Part shown: in pieces, positions 40,400 to 50,100 of the stretch
How positions within the stretch are numbered: position 1 is the stretch's first letter
Layout of the letters: each line of letters begins with the position of its first letter
NCBI GenBank assembly: GCA_019913005.1
Contig: JAIOHL010000273.1
Coordinates: forward strand, 1-50,380
Direction of reading: 5' to 3'
DNA length: 50,380 bases
DNA from: Anaerolineae bacterium
Lineage (GTDB): Bacteria; Chloroflexota; Anaerolineae; Aggregatilineales; J027
The notes under the pieces: model-generated
Seen by the model: the letters and a program-made list of their open reading frames with translations, nothing else
What the model was told of the DNA's origin: nothing
The model's database searches: none
Made by a program: the position numbers and the translations under genes

Positions 40400-42853
40400 C
40401 TATTGGTAGCGCAGGATATCCGATACCGTCTTTCGGGCCGCACCGATGGAGGGCCACAGGCTGGCGATGGTCGCAATGCCCATTGTGCCAACAAAGCCGA
40501 TGACCAGTGTCGAAAGCGGATATGATTTGACAAACGCATCACCGAAATTGAAGGCATTCGCCAATACGCCGTTCAGCCAATAGCTGATCGGGATGCCAAT
40601 CAACCATGCAATCAGGCCGACAATCAACCCTTCCACCAAAAATTGCACCGCGACGGTGAAGGAGGTCGCACCAACTGAACGCATTACGCCGATTTCCTTT
40701 TGGCGCTCAAACACACTCATCGAAAGGGTAGACAGCAAGCCAATCGCCCCGACGGCGGCAATCAACGCGGCGGCGGTGTTCAAGATGCCCCCGGCGGTGT
40801 TGACAACCTGACCCGTGTATTCCGCGCTCTGCACCCAATTGTTGTAGGTGGCAGTGATGCCCTGTTTCAGCAGCAGTTCGTTGATTTCATCAATTTCGTC
40901 GTCCACCTGCTTGACGGTGGGATCATCAGCGGTCATGATGACATGGTAGGAATTGGGGCGAGCATTCCCCTGCAAGTCCAGCATTCCCCCATATTTGGCG
41001 AGTGTATCCCAGCGAAACCACACCGTATCAAAAGGATAAATGGCGACCCCGATCACTTCCATCTGGGTGTCGGTATTGCCAACCCGGATGTTGATAATGT
41101 CGCCTGCATCTTTGCCCGTCGCATCAGCAATCCCTGTGTTGATGACCACCCCCTCACGATTAGGATCATCTTCCCAACCCGTGCCTGATCGGAAATTGAA
41201 ATTGAGGATTTCACGGTTGTTGGGGTTGTTGCCCAGTGCATAGAGGATGGGGGGTGCGCCAGCAAGCTGCTTGGGTTTGTAGCCTTCAATTTCAATTGCC
41301 ATGACCGATCCCGGCTCAATCATTTTGACGCCATGCACATTGTCCTGTATCAGCGCCTCAATTTTCTCACGGTCTTGTATCGGGGTGGGGTAAAAGGTGA
41401 TTTGATTGCCGAATGTGCCATAAATCGTATCTATCGTTTCGGTCAACTGCGACAGCATGGCGTACACCCCCATAAACGCTCCCGATGCCAAACTGAGGGT
41501 AATTATGGTTAGGGCCAAGCGTGCCTTTTTCTGCGCTACATTGCGCAAGGCTTGGCGAATGCTAATCGGCAGGGGTAGGCGATCAATCACTTTCGCCAGC
41601 CGTCCCTCGCCATAATTGACCTGAATGCCGAGGTCGGTCATGGCTTGTAGGATGGTTACACGGATACCGATTGCGACGGGCAGTAGCGAGGCCAAGACAG
41701 GCACAACTAGACCCAAAACGATGCCCAAAATAATGCCCGTTGGGGATATTTGGAAATCTTCAATAAAAACATTAAATTGCAAGCCAACAGTTTTGGCGGC
41801 TTGGAATCCGGCTGGAATCCCTAACAGTACCCCCGGAATCACTCCAATGATGCCATAGATGAAGGATAGGCCACTGTAGATGGCAAAATTATCTTGCGGC
41901 ATCGCCCCCAGTGATTTCATGACCCCGATTTGGCGGCGCTGTTCTACGACAATCGAATTAATCACATTAAACACCAAAAAGCCCGACACAATCAGCGCCA
42001 CCACCGCCAAAATCGCCATCACATTTGCCAGACTGCGGGTTTGTTGCAAAAAGGTGTTGTCTTGGGGGTCTTCGATCAAGACAGTGGTTGAACGATACCT
42101 AGTGTTGGTGGTGAGGGCGGTTTTTAGATCGGTTTCCCCATCCAGCGCGGCCTGATAACTGGTGTAGCGCACCTGAAACATATTGAAGCCTTTGAAGCCG
42201 CCGATGTATTGGGCATCTTCATAGGCTGGAAACAGCATCACCTCGCCACGTACCATTTCGGGCGCACCGGGGGCGACTGGATATTGATAAGGCTGGAAAA
42301 CCGTGCCGACAATTGTCCATGTTTCCTCTTGAATGTCACTCCTGCCACCCGCACCGCTGAGAATACGAATCACCAGCGTGTCGCCAATATCTACATTATT
42401 TTCGGCGGCGAAACGACGCTCGACGGCGATCTCATTTTTGCCCGCCACCGGATAACGCCCTTTGACCAAAGATGGCGGTTCGAGAGTGAGTTCATCAAAC
42501 GGGGAGGTGTAGCTGTACATGCGGGCGTCTTTGAAACGTTCATCTCCATCCATTTTCCAATAAATCGGATAGAGCGCGAACCCCTGCACAGCGGTGACAT
42601 TGGGCAAATTGCGGACGACGGCTAAATCGGCGGCATTGTCGGGGTCATCACTTGAAGCGCGGATGACATAAGCATGGGTCATCGAAAGTTTTTCGGCTTG
42701 GATGGTTTTTTCAAGGCGATCCACCATGATGTCCCCCATCGAGAACAGGGCGACAACCCCCAACACGCCGATAAAGATGCTGGCCGAAACAAGGGCGGTG
42801 CGGGCTTTGCGTGTCCAAAGATCGCGGAGTATTTTGCGCCGATGCGTTTGCAT
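40400..42853 (-). CDS. ABC transporter permease, FtsX/MacB type with duplicated FtsX domains (copy 1)
   Basis: Protein of 817 residues. Order: N-terminal membrane helix (ALVSASIFIGVLGVVALF), MacB-like extracytoplasmic domain, a three-helix FtsX core (about 275-400: VIVEQRRQIGVMKSLGAM), another helix near 440, a second extracytoplasmic domain, and a second FtsX core (SVFERQKEIGVMRSVGAT) ending SDILRYQ. ATG 42853 lies 4 nt after GGGAGG. It should move lipids, peptides or drugs, or power an envelope machine, with an ATPase encoded elsewhere. It is a close paralogue of the 44174 permease. Confidence 0.9.
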   Translation of the reverse strand: MQTHRRKILRDLWTRKARTALVSASIFIGVLGVVALFSMGDIMVDRLEKTIQAEKLSMTHAYVIRASSDDPDNAADLAVVRNLPNVTAVQGFALYPIYWKMDGDERFKDARMYSYTSPFDELTLEPPSLVKGRYPVAGKNEIAVERRFAAENNVDIGDTLVIRILSGAGGRSDIQEETWTIVGTVFQPYQYPVAPGAPEMVRGEVMLFPAYEDAQYIGGFKGFNMFQVRYTSYQAALDGETDLKTALTTNTRYRSTTVLIEDPQDNTFLQQTRSLANVMAILAVVALIVSGFLVFNVINSIVVEQRRQIGVMKSLGAMPQDNFAIYSGLSFIYGIIGVIPGVLLGIPAGFQAAKTVGLQFNVFIEDFQISPTGIILGIVLGLVVPVLASLLPVAIGIRVTILQAMTDLGIQVNYGEGRLAKVIDRLPLPISIRQALRNVAQKKARLALTIITLSLASGAFMGVYAMLSQLTETIDTIYGTFGNQITFYPTPIQDREKIEALIQDNVHGVKMIEPGSVMAIEIEGYKPKQLAGAPPILYALGNNPNNREILNFNFRSGTGWEDDPNREGVVINTGIADATGKDAGDIINIRVGNTDTQMEVIGVAIYPFDTVWFRWDTLAKYGGMLDLQGNARPNSYHVIMTADDPTVKQVDDEIDEINELLLKQGITATYNNWVQSAEYTGQVVNTAGGILNTAAALIAAVGAIGLLSTLSMSVFERQKEIGVMRSVGATSFTVAVQFLVEGLIVGLIAWLIGIPISYWLNGVLANAFNFGDAFVKSYPLSTLVIGFVGTMGIATIASLWPSIGAARKTVSDILRYQ

Positions 42854-43022
42854 GTGTCCTCCCGTAAGAGGTATTGGATTGGTGGAAAAATTCACAACCT
42901 TGCTGATTGTAGCATGATTTTGAGGGACGCTAGAAGTGACATGGGTAAGTTATTTCGCTCTAAAAGGAGGGTACAATTGGGGACTACTCATATTGAATAG
43001 TTTCGGGGTGAAGGGATAAGTT

Positions 43023-44084
43023 ATGTGGAGAGGAATTCGTCAAACTCGTTATCTGGTTTTAATTTTACTGGTCTTTCCACTCGTAGCCTTTCAACAGCCA
43101 CTTTCAACGTTAAGCCAGCAACAAAACGGCGGGTTCAAAGTTTTGAGCTATCCATCATGGTCGCCCGATGGTAGTCAAATAATCTTTGAATACGCTACTG
43201 GCCCAGATCAAGCGAGTATTTGGGTAATTAATGTTGATGGCTCAAGTCCGCAAAATTTGACTCCCGATCTTTCGCTTGCCCGCGTTCCAAAATGGTCGCC
43301 CAATGGTCAGTTTATCGCATTTTCGGATGGAAAAGATTTATGGGTCATGAATGCGGATGGATCAAGCCAGCATCAATTGACAAGTGGATTTCAATATGTA
43401 GATACGCTTTTTCAATGGTCGCCTGATAGTCAGTTCATTGTATTCGCTGGTTATTTACAGTATGGTGACGAGACCAAAATTGGCACTATCTCAATAGTCC
43501 GACCTGATGGTTCTGATTTGACAAGGTTAACTCCCAAAGAACTTGTTGCTTTCGATTACACGCCTACATGGTCACCTGATAGCCAGCAAATCGCCTACAT
43601 AGATGTTGATACTGAAAATAGGGTATTTGAGATTAAGATTCAATCCATTGATTCTACGGACTCGGAACTTCTGACATCGGGTCTTTCCTTTGGGGCTGTG
43701 TGGTCGCCTAATTCCGATTTGATTGCCGCCTTATCATTGGATGGCTGCACTGATGGGTACGATCTTATCACCATTTCAGTATCGTCACTAACGAAAACGA
43801 ATTTGACCGATGGAGAATGTTCTGGAACATTATCTTTGCCTAAATGGTCGCCTGATGGTCAGTTTATCGTTTATAGATATTACGATGAGAATGATAAGTC
43901 AATGTTTGGAGTGCTTGATCCAAATACAGGTGAACGTACTTACGAGGCGGAAGGGCTTGACCCAACATGGTCGCCTGATAGTCAGCAAATCGCTTTCATA
44001 GATTTTTACGAGCGCGGATCAGACATCTGGATTGTTGATTTAGGCAGTTCGGAATTAAGAAACTTGACCCAAGATTTGCAGTAA
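43023..44084 (+). CDS. Secreted seven-bladed PD40/TolB-like beta-propeller protein
   Basis: Protein of 353 residues. An N-terminal signal or anchor (YLVLILLVFPLVAFQ) is followed by seven PD40 repeats, each with W-S-P-(D/N)-(G/S), for example PSWSPDGSQIIF, PKWSPNGQFIAF and PTWSPDSQQIAY, and in most a Ser-Asp/Asn-Leu-Thr turn (QNLTPDL). This is the TolB-like propeller fold, probably a protein- or ligand-binding scaffold outside the cell. The DNA looks more A/T-rich than the flanking permeases, and the gene lies on the opposite strand between two paralogous permeases, which suggests a later insertion. GAAGGGAT precedes the ATG. Confidence 0.88.
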   Translation: MWRGIRQTRYLVLILLVFPLVAFQQPLSTLSQQQNGGFKVLSYPSWSPDGSQIIFEYATGPDQASIWVINVDGSSPQNLTPDLSLARVPKWSPNGQFIAFSDGKDLWVMNADGSSQHQLTSGFQYVDTLFQWSPDSQFIVFAGYLQYGDETKIGTISIVRPDGSDLTRLTPKELVAFDYTPTWSPDSQQIAYIDVDTENRVFEIKIQSIDSTDSELLTSGLSFGAVWSPNSDLIAALSLDGCTDGYDLITISVSSLTKTNLTDGECSGTLSLPKWSPDGQFIVYRYYDENDKSMFGVLDPNTGERTYEAEGLDPTWSPDSQQIAFIDFYERGSDIWIVDLGSSELRNLTQDLQ

Positions 44085-44112
44085 ATTCGATATTGCGCCC
44101 GAATTTGAAATC

Positions 44113-44147
44113 AAAAACACCCCTATTGGCTAAAATAAGGGTGTTTT
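44113..44147. terminator. Bidirectional terminator between the propeller gene and permease copy 2
   Basis: AAAACACCC (44114-44122) pairs with GGGTGTTTT (44139-44147), with TATT and AATA pairing inside. T-rich ends exist on both strands. It lies between converging genes. Confidence 0.75.
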
Positions 44148-44173
44148 CGAGGATGAGAGAAAAATCTGGGAAA

Positions 44174-46624
44174 TTATTGATAGCGCAGGATGTCGGAGAC
44201 GGTCTTACGTGCCGCACCCGCTGAGGGCCACAGACTGGCAAATGTAGCGACCATTAGTGTTCCGGTCAGACCGATAATCGTGACCAGCACCGGATAATCG
44301 GGGGCAAAGGCGTCCCCAAAATTCAGGCTCTCCGCCAGCGATTGATTGAGCATATAACCAATCGGCACCCCGATCACCCACGCCACCACGCCGACAATCA
44401 AGCCTTCGATCAGGAATTGCAGCGCCACCGCCACCGAGGTCGCCCCGATGGAACGCATCACGCCGATTTCCTTTTGGCGCTCAAACACACTCATCGCCAA
44501 GGTGGACAGCAGGCCAATTGCCCCGACGGCGGCAATCAAGGCGGCGGCGGTGTTCATAATCACCCCGAAGGTCGCAATGAATTTGCCGGTTTCTTCGGCG
44601 TTTTCCGTCCAGTTGATAAAGCTGGCGTTGATACCCCGCGCCAACAGCACTTCATTGATGTCGGCAATCACATCGGCGACTTCCTGCGTGGTCGGGTCGG
44701 GATTGTTCAGCATAATCGAGAAGCCATTGGGTTGCAGTTGACCCTCGGCATTTTTCAAACCGCCCAATTCCGCCAGCGTCTCCCATTTGGCCCACACGGT
44801 ATCAAAGGGGTAGGTGGTGATGCCGATAATTTCGAGGTCGGCGGTGTTGGCTCCAATGTGAATTGTTATGGTATCCCCAACTTCTTTGCCAAGTTTGTCC
44901 GCGATGCCTGCCGTCACAACAATGCCGTCGGATTCGGGGTTATCATCCCAATCCTGCCCATCGCGCAGTTGGAAATTGAGCAGGTCACGGTTGGTGGCCT
45001 CCGTACCAATGGCATACAACACAGGTGGGGCGTTGCCAACCGGGGTGGGGGTGAAGCCATCAATCTCGATGGACACCTGTGTGGCGGGTTCGACAGCCTT
45101 GACTCCTTGCACATTGGTCATGATGATTTCGCGGATGGCTTCTTCATCTTGGGTCGAGGTCGGCAGCAGGGTGATTTCATTACCGAATGTGCCGTAAATT
45201 TCGTCAATCGTCTGGTTGAGTGAGGTCAGCATGGCGTAAATCCCCATGAACGCCCCGGCAGCCAGCGCCAATGTGAAGATGGTCAGCCCCAGACGGCCCT
45301 TCTTCTGAATGACGTTGCGGGTAGATTGACGCATTCCCAATGGCAGCGGGAATTTATCCATCCATTTGGCAAAGCGGCCCGCCCCATATTTACCCTGAAT
45401 ACCGAGGTCGGTCATGGCTTGCAGAATGGTCACGCGGATACCCATCAGAACGGGGATAATCGCCGCCATGACTGGGATGAGCAGGCCCAAGAGGATGCCG
45501 ATGACAATGGCCGGGGGTGATATGGTGAATTCGTCAAGGAAGATGTTGTACTGCTTGCCAATGCCGACTGCCGCCGAATAGCCCAATGGAATACCGAGCA
45601 GCACACCCGGAATCACGCCGATGATGCCATACACGAGGGCCATGCCTGCGTAGATGCCAAAACTATCACCCCCCGTCGCGCCTAGTGATTTCATGACCCC
45701 GATTTGACGGCGCTGTTCCAACACAATCGAGTTAATGACGTTAAACACGAGGAAGCCGGATACCAATAGGGCCACGACTGCCAATAGACCTAACACGCTG
45801 GTGAAAGAACGGGTCTGTTCAATGAATGAATTCTTGGCGGGGTCTTCCGCGACGGTGCTGGAGGCGCTGTAGGGGGTTTGGCTGGCGAGGGTAGCATCCC
45901 ACGCGCCTTTGCCTTCGTCCGCCGCCTTAAAGCTGGTATACCGCCCCATCAACACACTAAAGCCTCGGAAACCACCGATGTATTGGGCGTCTTCATGCGC
46001 GGCAAAGACCATCGCTTCGCCACGCACGACAGCAGGCGCACCCAACGCGATGGGGTATTGATAGGCTTGGTAAACCGTGCCAACAATCGTCCATGCTTCT
46101 TCGCTGGTCTGGTTGCCTGATGATTCGGTCAGGATGCGCAACACAATCGTGTCGCCGATGCCGACGCCGTGTTCTTCGGCAAAGCGGCGTTCAACCGCAA
46201 TTTCATGCTGTCCCGCAATCGGATAACGCCCATCTACCAAACTGGTCGGTTCAAGCGCCAGTTGGTCAAACGGGGCGGAGTAGCTGAAGATACGACCCTC
46301 TTCAAATTCGGTATCGCCTTCCATCTTCCAATAGAATGGATAGAGGGCCATGCCTTGCACTTCCGTGACATTGGGCAGTTGACGGAGGGCATCAAGGTTA
46401 GCCTGTGTATCCGGGGCTTGGCTGCCCGTCAGGGTGACATATGAACGGGTCATGGCGAGCTTATCCTCTTGCACAGTTTCTTCCATGCGATTGACGAGGA
46501 TATTGCCCATTGAAAATAGTGTTACGACGCCAAGCACGCCGATAAAAATGCTAATTGAGACAAGGGCGCTGCGTACTTTACGCGCCAAAATATCGCCGAA
46601 AATTTTACGCCGATGGGTTTGCAT
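44174..46624 (-). CDS. ABC transporter permease, FtsX/MacB type with duplicated FtsX domains (copy 2)
   Basis: Protein of 816 residues with the same domain order as the 40400 permease and near-identical ends (MQTHRRKIFGDILARKVRSA at the start, SDILRYQ at the end). Signature stretches are VLEQRRQIGVMKSLGAT in FtsX core 1 and SVFERQKEIGVMRSIGAT in core 2. The extracytoplasmic domains are the most diverged parts. ATG 46624 lies 5 nt after AAGGGGAT. Two such permeases side by side suggest a heterodimer or duplicated specificity. No ABC ATPase or membrane-fusion protein is encoded in the window. Confidence 0.9.
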   Translation of the reverse strand: MQTHRRKIFGDILARKVRSALVSISIFIGVLGVVTLFSMGNILVNRMEETVQEDKLAMTRSYVTLTGSQAPDTQANLDALRQLPNVTEVQGMALYPFYWKMEGDTEFEEGRIFSYSAPFDQLALEPTSLVDGRYPIAGQHEIAVERRFAEEHGVGIGDTIVLRILTESSGNQTSEEAWTIVGTVYQAYQYPIALGAPAVVRGEAMVFAAHEDAQYIGGFRGFSVLMGRYTSFKAADEGKGAWDATLASQTPYSASSTVAEDPAKNSFIEQTRSFTSVLGLLAVVALLVSGFLVFNVINSIVLEQRRQIGVMKSLGATGGDSFGIYAGMALVYGIIGVIPGVLLGIPLGYSAAVGIGKQYNIFLDEFTISPPAIVIGILLGLLIPVMAAIIPVLMGIRVTILQAMTDLGIQGKYGAGRFAKWMDKFPLPLGMRQSTRNVIQKKGRLGLTIFTLALAAGAFMGIYAMLTSLNQTIDEIYGTFGNEITLLPTSTQDEEAIREIIMTNVQGVKAVEPATQVSIEIDGFTPTPVGNAPPVLYAIGTEATNRDLLNFQLRDGQDWDDNPESDGIVVTAGIADKLGKEVGDTITIHIGANTADLEIIGITTYPFDTVWAKWETLAELGGLKNAEGQLQPNGFSIMLNNPDPTTQEVADVIADINEVLLARGINASFINWTENAEETGKFIATFGVIMNTAAALIAAVGAIGLLSTLAMSVFERQKEIGVMRSIGATSVAVALQFLIEGLIVGVVAWVIGVPIGYMLNQSLAESLNFGDAFAPDYPVLVTIIGLTGTLMVATFASLWPSAGAARKTVSDILRYQ

Positions 46625-46700
46625 AGTATCCCCTTAAGTGCGGTCTAATGCGATGAAGTTTGCAAGTATGGGTTTGCAGAAATCATCATAACGGAAATTA

Positions 46701-46738
46701 AAAGCGCCCGTATCCGTCGTTAGTTGGATATAGGCGCT
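46701..46738 (-). terminator. Terminator of the thioredoxin gene
   Basis: Read on the minus strand, AGCGCC and GGCGCT form the outer stem and TATCC with GGATA the inner stem, ending in TTTTAATTT. It lies about 40 bp after the thioredoxin stop codon and before the permease copy 2 start. Confidence 0.65.
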
Positions 46739-46779
46739 ATCTTTCGTTATAGACGACTCAGAGGTCGGTTTTGTGACAA

Positions 46780-47520
46780 CTAGGCGGGAATTTGCAAATT
46801 CACCAATTGATTGAGCGCGTCACGTAGGGCGGCTTCGGGAGCAGCACCAGCGGCCTGCCCCACAATCTTGCCCTGTTTCACAAACATCAGGGTGGGGATG
46901 CTCATAATCTGGAACGCACCAGATACACCGGGGTTGGCATCTACATCCACTTTGGCAATCTTAACCTTGCCAGCAAATTCGCCAGCCAGCTTGTCCAAAA
47001 TCGGCGCGACCATGCGGCATGGCCCACACCACGCTGCCCAGAAGTCTACCAAGACGGGTAGTTCACTTTGCAGCACTTCTTGTTCAAAGGTCGCGTCGGT
47101 TACATGTACGGGTTTGTTGATCACTTTCAATTCCTTTTTGCTTTCTTCAGTCTTGCTGACATTACCATTCGGATTCGCAGGTGCGGGGGCAAGTGTCTTC
47201 AATACATCGGCAAAACCCACCACATCACTCGCCCAAGGGCGTGCGCGACGTTTGATAGATTCGCCATTATGCCAGCCGACCAAGACCGGATGTTTTTCTA
47301 CGTCGAAGCGCGTCTTTGCCATAGGACAGGCATTGGTATCCACCATCACCACCGCCAGTTCGCGTTGAAAATCCGCAGCAGCTTTTTCGAGCGCCTTGCG
47401 TAAATCAATCCCGGCGGTTTGCCCAGCCGAAAACCAGATGAGCACAGGTTTGTCACCCTGTAATGCTTTTTCTAATTGTTCGTCATTGGCCTGAATGACC
47501 AAAGATGCTGGATTACTCAT
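46780..47520 (-). CDS. Two-domain thioredoxin: degenerate N-terminal and active C-terminal domain
   Basis: Protein of 246 residues, no signal peptide, so cytoplasmic. The C-terminal domain (about 140-245) is a standard thioredoxin with DFWAAWCGPCRMVAPIL and the cis-proline loop SIPTLMF. The N-terminal domain (about 1-112) has a thioredoxin outline (KPVLIWFSAGQTAG, then KHPVLVGWHNGE), but the CGPC site reads GQTAG, so it cannot do dithiol exchange. A Lys/Glu-rich linker joins them. The dead domain probably binds a client or positions the active one. It may be co-transcribed with the SH3b and amidase genes upstream. Confidence 0.88.
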   Translation of the reverse strand: MSNPASLVIQANDEQLEKALQGDKPVLIWFSAGQTAGIDLRKALEKAAADFQRELAVVMVDTNACPMAKTRFDVEKHPVLVGWHNGESIKRRARPWASDVVGFADVLKTLAPAPANPNGNVSKTEESKKELKVINKPVHVTDATFEQEVLQSELPVLVDFWAAWCGPCRMVAPILDKLAGEFAGKVKIAKVDVDANPGVSGAFQIMSIPTLMFVKQGKIVGQAAGAAPEAALRDALNQLVNLQIPA

Positions 47521-47589
47521 AAGTAGTTATTGGTTACTCCCCCAAACTGGTAATCTTCATAAAACTGGACGATGGTGATGTACAAATCC

Positions 47590-48882
47590 TTACGGCACGA
47601 CAGGTAAATCAGCAACTCGAAGACTGTTCGGCAAAGTGACAATGCGAACCGCGACCCATCCATCCGTTGCTCCGGTGGTTGGATCAGGGGCATCCAAGCG
47701 GATTTGAATCCAATCTGCTGCCGCATTCCGCCCCAAAATATTAAATTCGGTGAGCGGGAGTAGCTTCGCCAGAATTTCGGCGTCGGTACTCGGTGCGGCC
47801 CGCATATTGATTTCGTTCCCCGGCGCAGCCCCACGACCCAAGACTAAGCCATAGGGACGGGTGGGGGGCTGTGGTGTGGCGCTGTATTGGGGTGCGGTTG
47901 CCGGGAAGATACCGCCAATCGCCGTCGCCGGAACCCAGCCGCTTTGCCCGTCTTCTTGCACCACGTTCCACCATTGGGCGGTAGGGTCTTCACCAAGCAA
48001 ATTCAAGACCGTCCCCGGCAGCACTTGGGCCAATTGGGGTGCGCCCAAATCTGGTGAGGCATATAGCGACGTGGAGGCCATTGCCGATACGTTCCCCGGC
48101 AGCGGCACAGTCACGATGCTCGGCAGCAGTTGGGTCGGTAGACCTGTCAGCGGTGTTGGGTCATAGGGCATCGGCGCGGGCAGGGTATCGGCGTCGGCAG
48201 GCAGGGTAATGCTGAAACCTGCAAATACGACCTGCACATTATTCCCGATTTGGGCGATGGCATTGCCGCGCAGCACATCCATGACCGTTTCGCCTGCCTC
48301 GGTGACAAGCACAAAGGCCGTATTGTTCATGGTCACGGTTACGCCATTGACGGTCAACACCAGTAATTGTCCGGCTGGTGCTTGCATCAACATGCCTGAT
48401 GTGCCTGCCACCTCGCATTCGCTGAGTTCGGTTTCCGTGCGGCTCAGCGTGAGGGCTGACCACAGAGGGGTTTGTTCTGTATCAGCACTCGCCGAAACTG
48501 GGCCAATCAAAAAGGCCGATGCAAACCCGCCATCGGTAAAAGCGTCCTCAAAATTGAGGCGGGTAATGGAGGGCTGGTCAGCCGAAGAATTGTTGATCAC
48601 CGTGCTGATGCCTGCCAGCGGCACAATGCCCCCCGGCGCATTAATTTGGACTTCTTTGGGGCTATAATCAAACGCCCCCGACCCCCAACAGAGTTGACCG
48701 CGTGAGGTCGCGCCGCAAAGTTCAAGCGTTTGGCTGACAGCGGCTTCTAATTGTGTTGAGCAGGCGGCATCTTGGGCATTGACGGGAGCAGTCGTGAAAT
48801 GCGAATTTTGGGCGGGCAGGACGGATAAGGATAGGCTCATCAATCCCATGAAAACGACTAAAACGATCACAACTTTACGCAT
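47590..48882 (-). CDS. Secreted protein with two C-terminal SH3b-like domains
   Basis: Protein of 430 residues from ATG 48882, which follows GGAG at 7 nt. A signal peptide (about 1-35) precedes a large N-terminal region of unknown fold with several cysteines (AACSTQLEAA, LELCGATSRGQLCWG). An SH3b-like domain follows (about 265-320: SLYASPDLGAPQLAQVLPG, WWNVVQEDGQSGWVPA), then a Pro-rich linker and a second SH3b (NMRAAPSTDAEILAKLLPL, WIQIRLDA). It probably binds the cell wall. It starts 16 bp after the amidase gene and ends 69 bp before the thioredoxin gene. Confidence 0.85.
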   Translation of the reverse strand: MRKVVIVLVVFMGLMSLSLSVLPAQNSHFTTAPVNAQDAACSTQLEAAVSQTLELCGATSRGQLCWGSGAFDYSPKEVQINAPGGIVPLAGISTVINNSSADQPSITRLNFEDAFTDGGFASAFLIGPVSASADTEQTPLWSALTLSRTETELSECEVAGTSGMLMQAPAGQLLVLTVNGVTVTMNNTAFVLVTEAGETVMDVLRGNAIAQIGNNVQVVFAGFSITLPADADTLPAPMPYDPTPLTGLPTQLLPSIVTVPLPGNVSAMASTSLYASPDLGAPQLAQVLPGTVLNLLGEDPTAQWWNVVQEDGQSGWVPATAIGGIFPATAPQYSATPQPPTRPYGLVLGRGAAPGNEINMRAAPSTDAEILAKLLPLTEFNILGRNAAADWIQIRLDAPDPTTGATDGWVAVRIVTLPNSLRVADLPVVP

Positions 48883-48898
48883 ATGGACTCCAACTACT

Positions 48899-49852
48899 TT
48901 AACGTTCGGTAATGACACGATACATTTCAGGGCGGCGATCTGCCATAAACGTCCATTTTTGGCGGACGCGATCCGTTAAGGTCAGGTCAACCGTCGCCAA
49001 TGAAAAGCCTTCTTCGGCGGAATTGGTTTCATAAGTAATCTGGCCCTCCGCATCCGCAACGTAACGCGCGGGGTAGCAGGGCGGCTCGATTCGATTAATC
49101 CGTACCCACGGGATGCCGTTAATCATGGCGTTGTGTTGATAGACAATCTTCCACTTGTAGGCCGCATCTAGTTCGGTGGCGGCGGAAGGTGCAATCACAA
49201 TATCGGCGTGGTCGAGTGCTAATGCTCGCGCACCTTCAGGGAAGAAATTATCCCAGCAGATATAAACCCCGATGCGCCCTTTGCGGGTGGGGAAAGCCGA
49301 AAAGGGGCTACTGTCGGGCATCCAATGGTGACGTTCATTGTCGGGTGGTAGGTGATGTTTGCGATATTTACCCACAATCGTGCCATCGGTATCTATCACA
49401 AGGGCGCTGTTATAAAAACGGCCTTCCATGCCCCGTTCAAAAAATGAGCAGACCAAGACCACTTTTTTATCATGGGCCAGCGTTTTGAACGGCTCCCACA
49501 TGCCGCTGTCTGTTGATTCTGCTAGATGTTGATAGTGCGCTTCTGGTTCACCAAACACCCACGGCAGCATAAACATTTCTGGAAAAGCAATAATTTCAGC
49601 TCCGGCGTCGGCGGCCTGCCATGCTAAACCGAGTGCCCGTTGGATATTGGCCGGTTTGTCGTCCCCGGCTGGAAACTGCACCATCCCCACCGTGACGGTA
49701 TCAGGACGGGGAAAACTTAAAGGGCGGCGTTCATGACTAATTTCCCAATCCACTTTGGGTAATGTTTCCTGTGGATCACGCAAGGGCCCCGTTTTGCCTA
49801 CCGGACGGCTGGGGCGTGTCTCCTGATTGGAATCATCATAGTGTGAAGACAT
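48899..49852 (-). CDS. Nitrilase-superfamily carbon-nitrogen hydrolase (amidase)
   Basis: Protein of 317 residues. The Glu-Lys-Cys triad is in AFPEMFML, GKYRKHHLPP and VYICWDNFFPE, in the normal order and spacing. About 50 N-terminal residues (Pro/Arg/Asp-rich) precede the first strand VTVGMVQFPAG and are extra relative to the family. PGEGAR-like PEGARALALDHADIV and APSAAT are typical of the N-carbamoylputrescine amidase/beta-ureidopropionase group, so hydrolysis of an N-carbamoyl or small amide is likely, but the substrate is not determined. It heads the amidase-SH3b-thioredoxin run. Confidence 0.88.
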   Translation of the reverse strand: MSSHYDDSNQETRPSRPVGKTGPLRDPQETLPKVDWEISHERRPLSFPRPDTVTVGMVQFPAGDDKPANIQRALGLAWQAADAGAEIIAFPEMFMLPWVFGEPEAHYQHLAESTDSGMWEPFKTLAHDKKVVLVCSFFERGMEGRFYNSALVIDTDGTIVGKYRKHHLPPDNERHHWMPDSSPFSAFPTRKGRIGVYICWDNFFPEGARALALDHADIVIAPSAATELDAAYKWKIVYQHNAMINGIPWVRINRIEPPCYPARYVADAEGQITYETNSAEEGFSLATVDLTLTDRVRQKWTFMADRRPEMYRVITER

Positions 49853-50100
49853 AACAATTCTCTCCGGGATAATGGCGAGGTGCGACCAAGCATTATAGCC
49901 GATTTGGGTAGGATGTCATGGGTAGGCTACTCGATGGCGACTCAACGATGTCTCAACGCTAGTCTTATCGGATTTCAAACGCTACCGTCAGCAGCACGTG
50001 GTAGTCGCATCGTGCAAAGTTGCCCCAAAATCCACTATCGTATTATCATCAAGGAACTATATGTTTAAATTCGGTTGGTAAGTTTAAAGGAGTTATATCA

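Noticed and set aside
49880-50068. 62-codon plus-strand frame upstream of the LysM gene
   Set aside because: No ribosome site or recognisable protein features; treated as non-coding.
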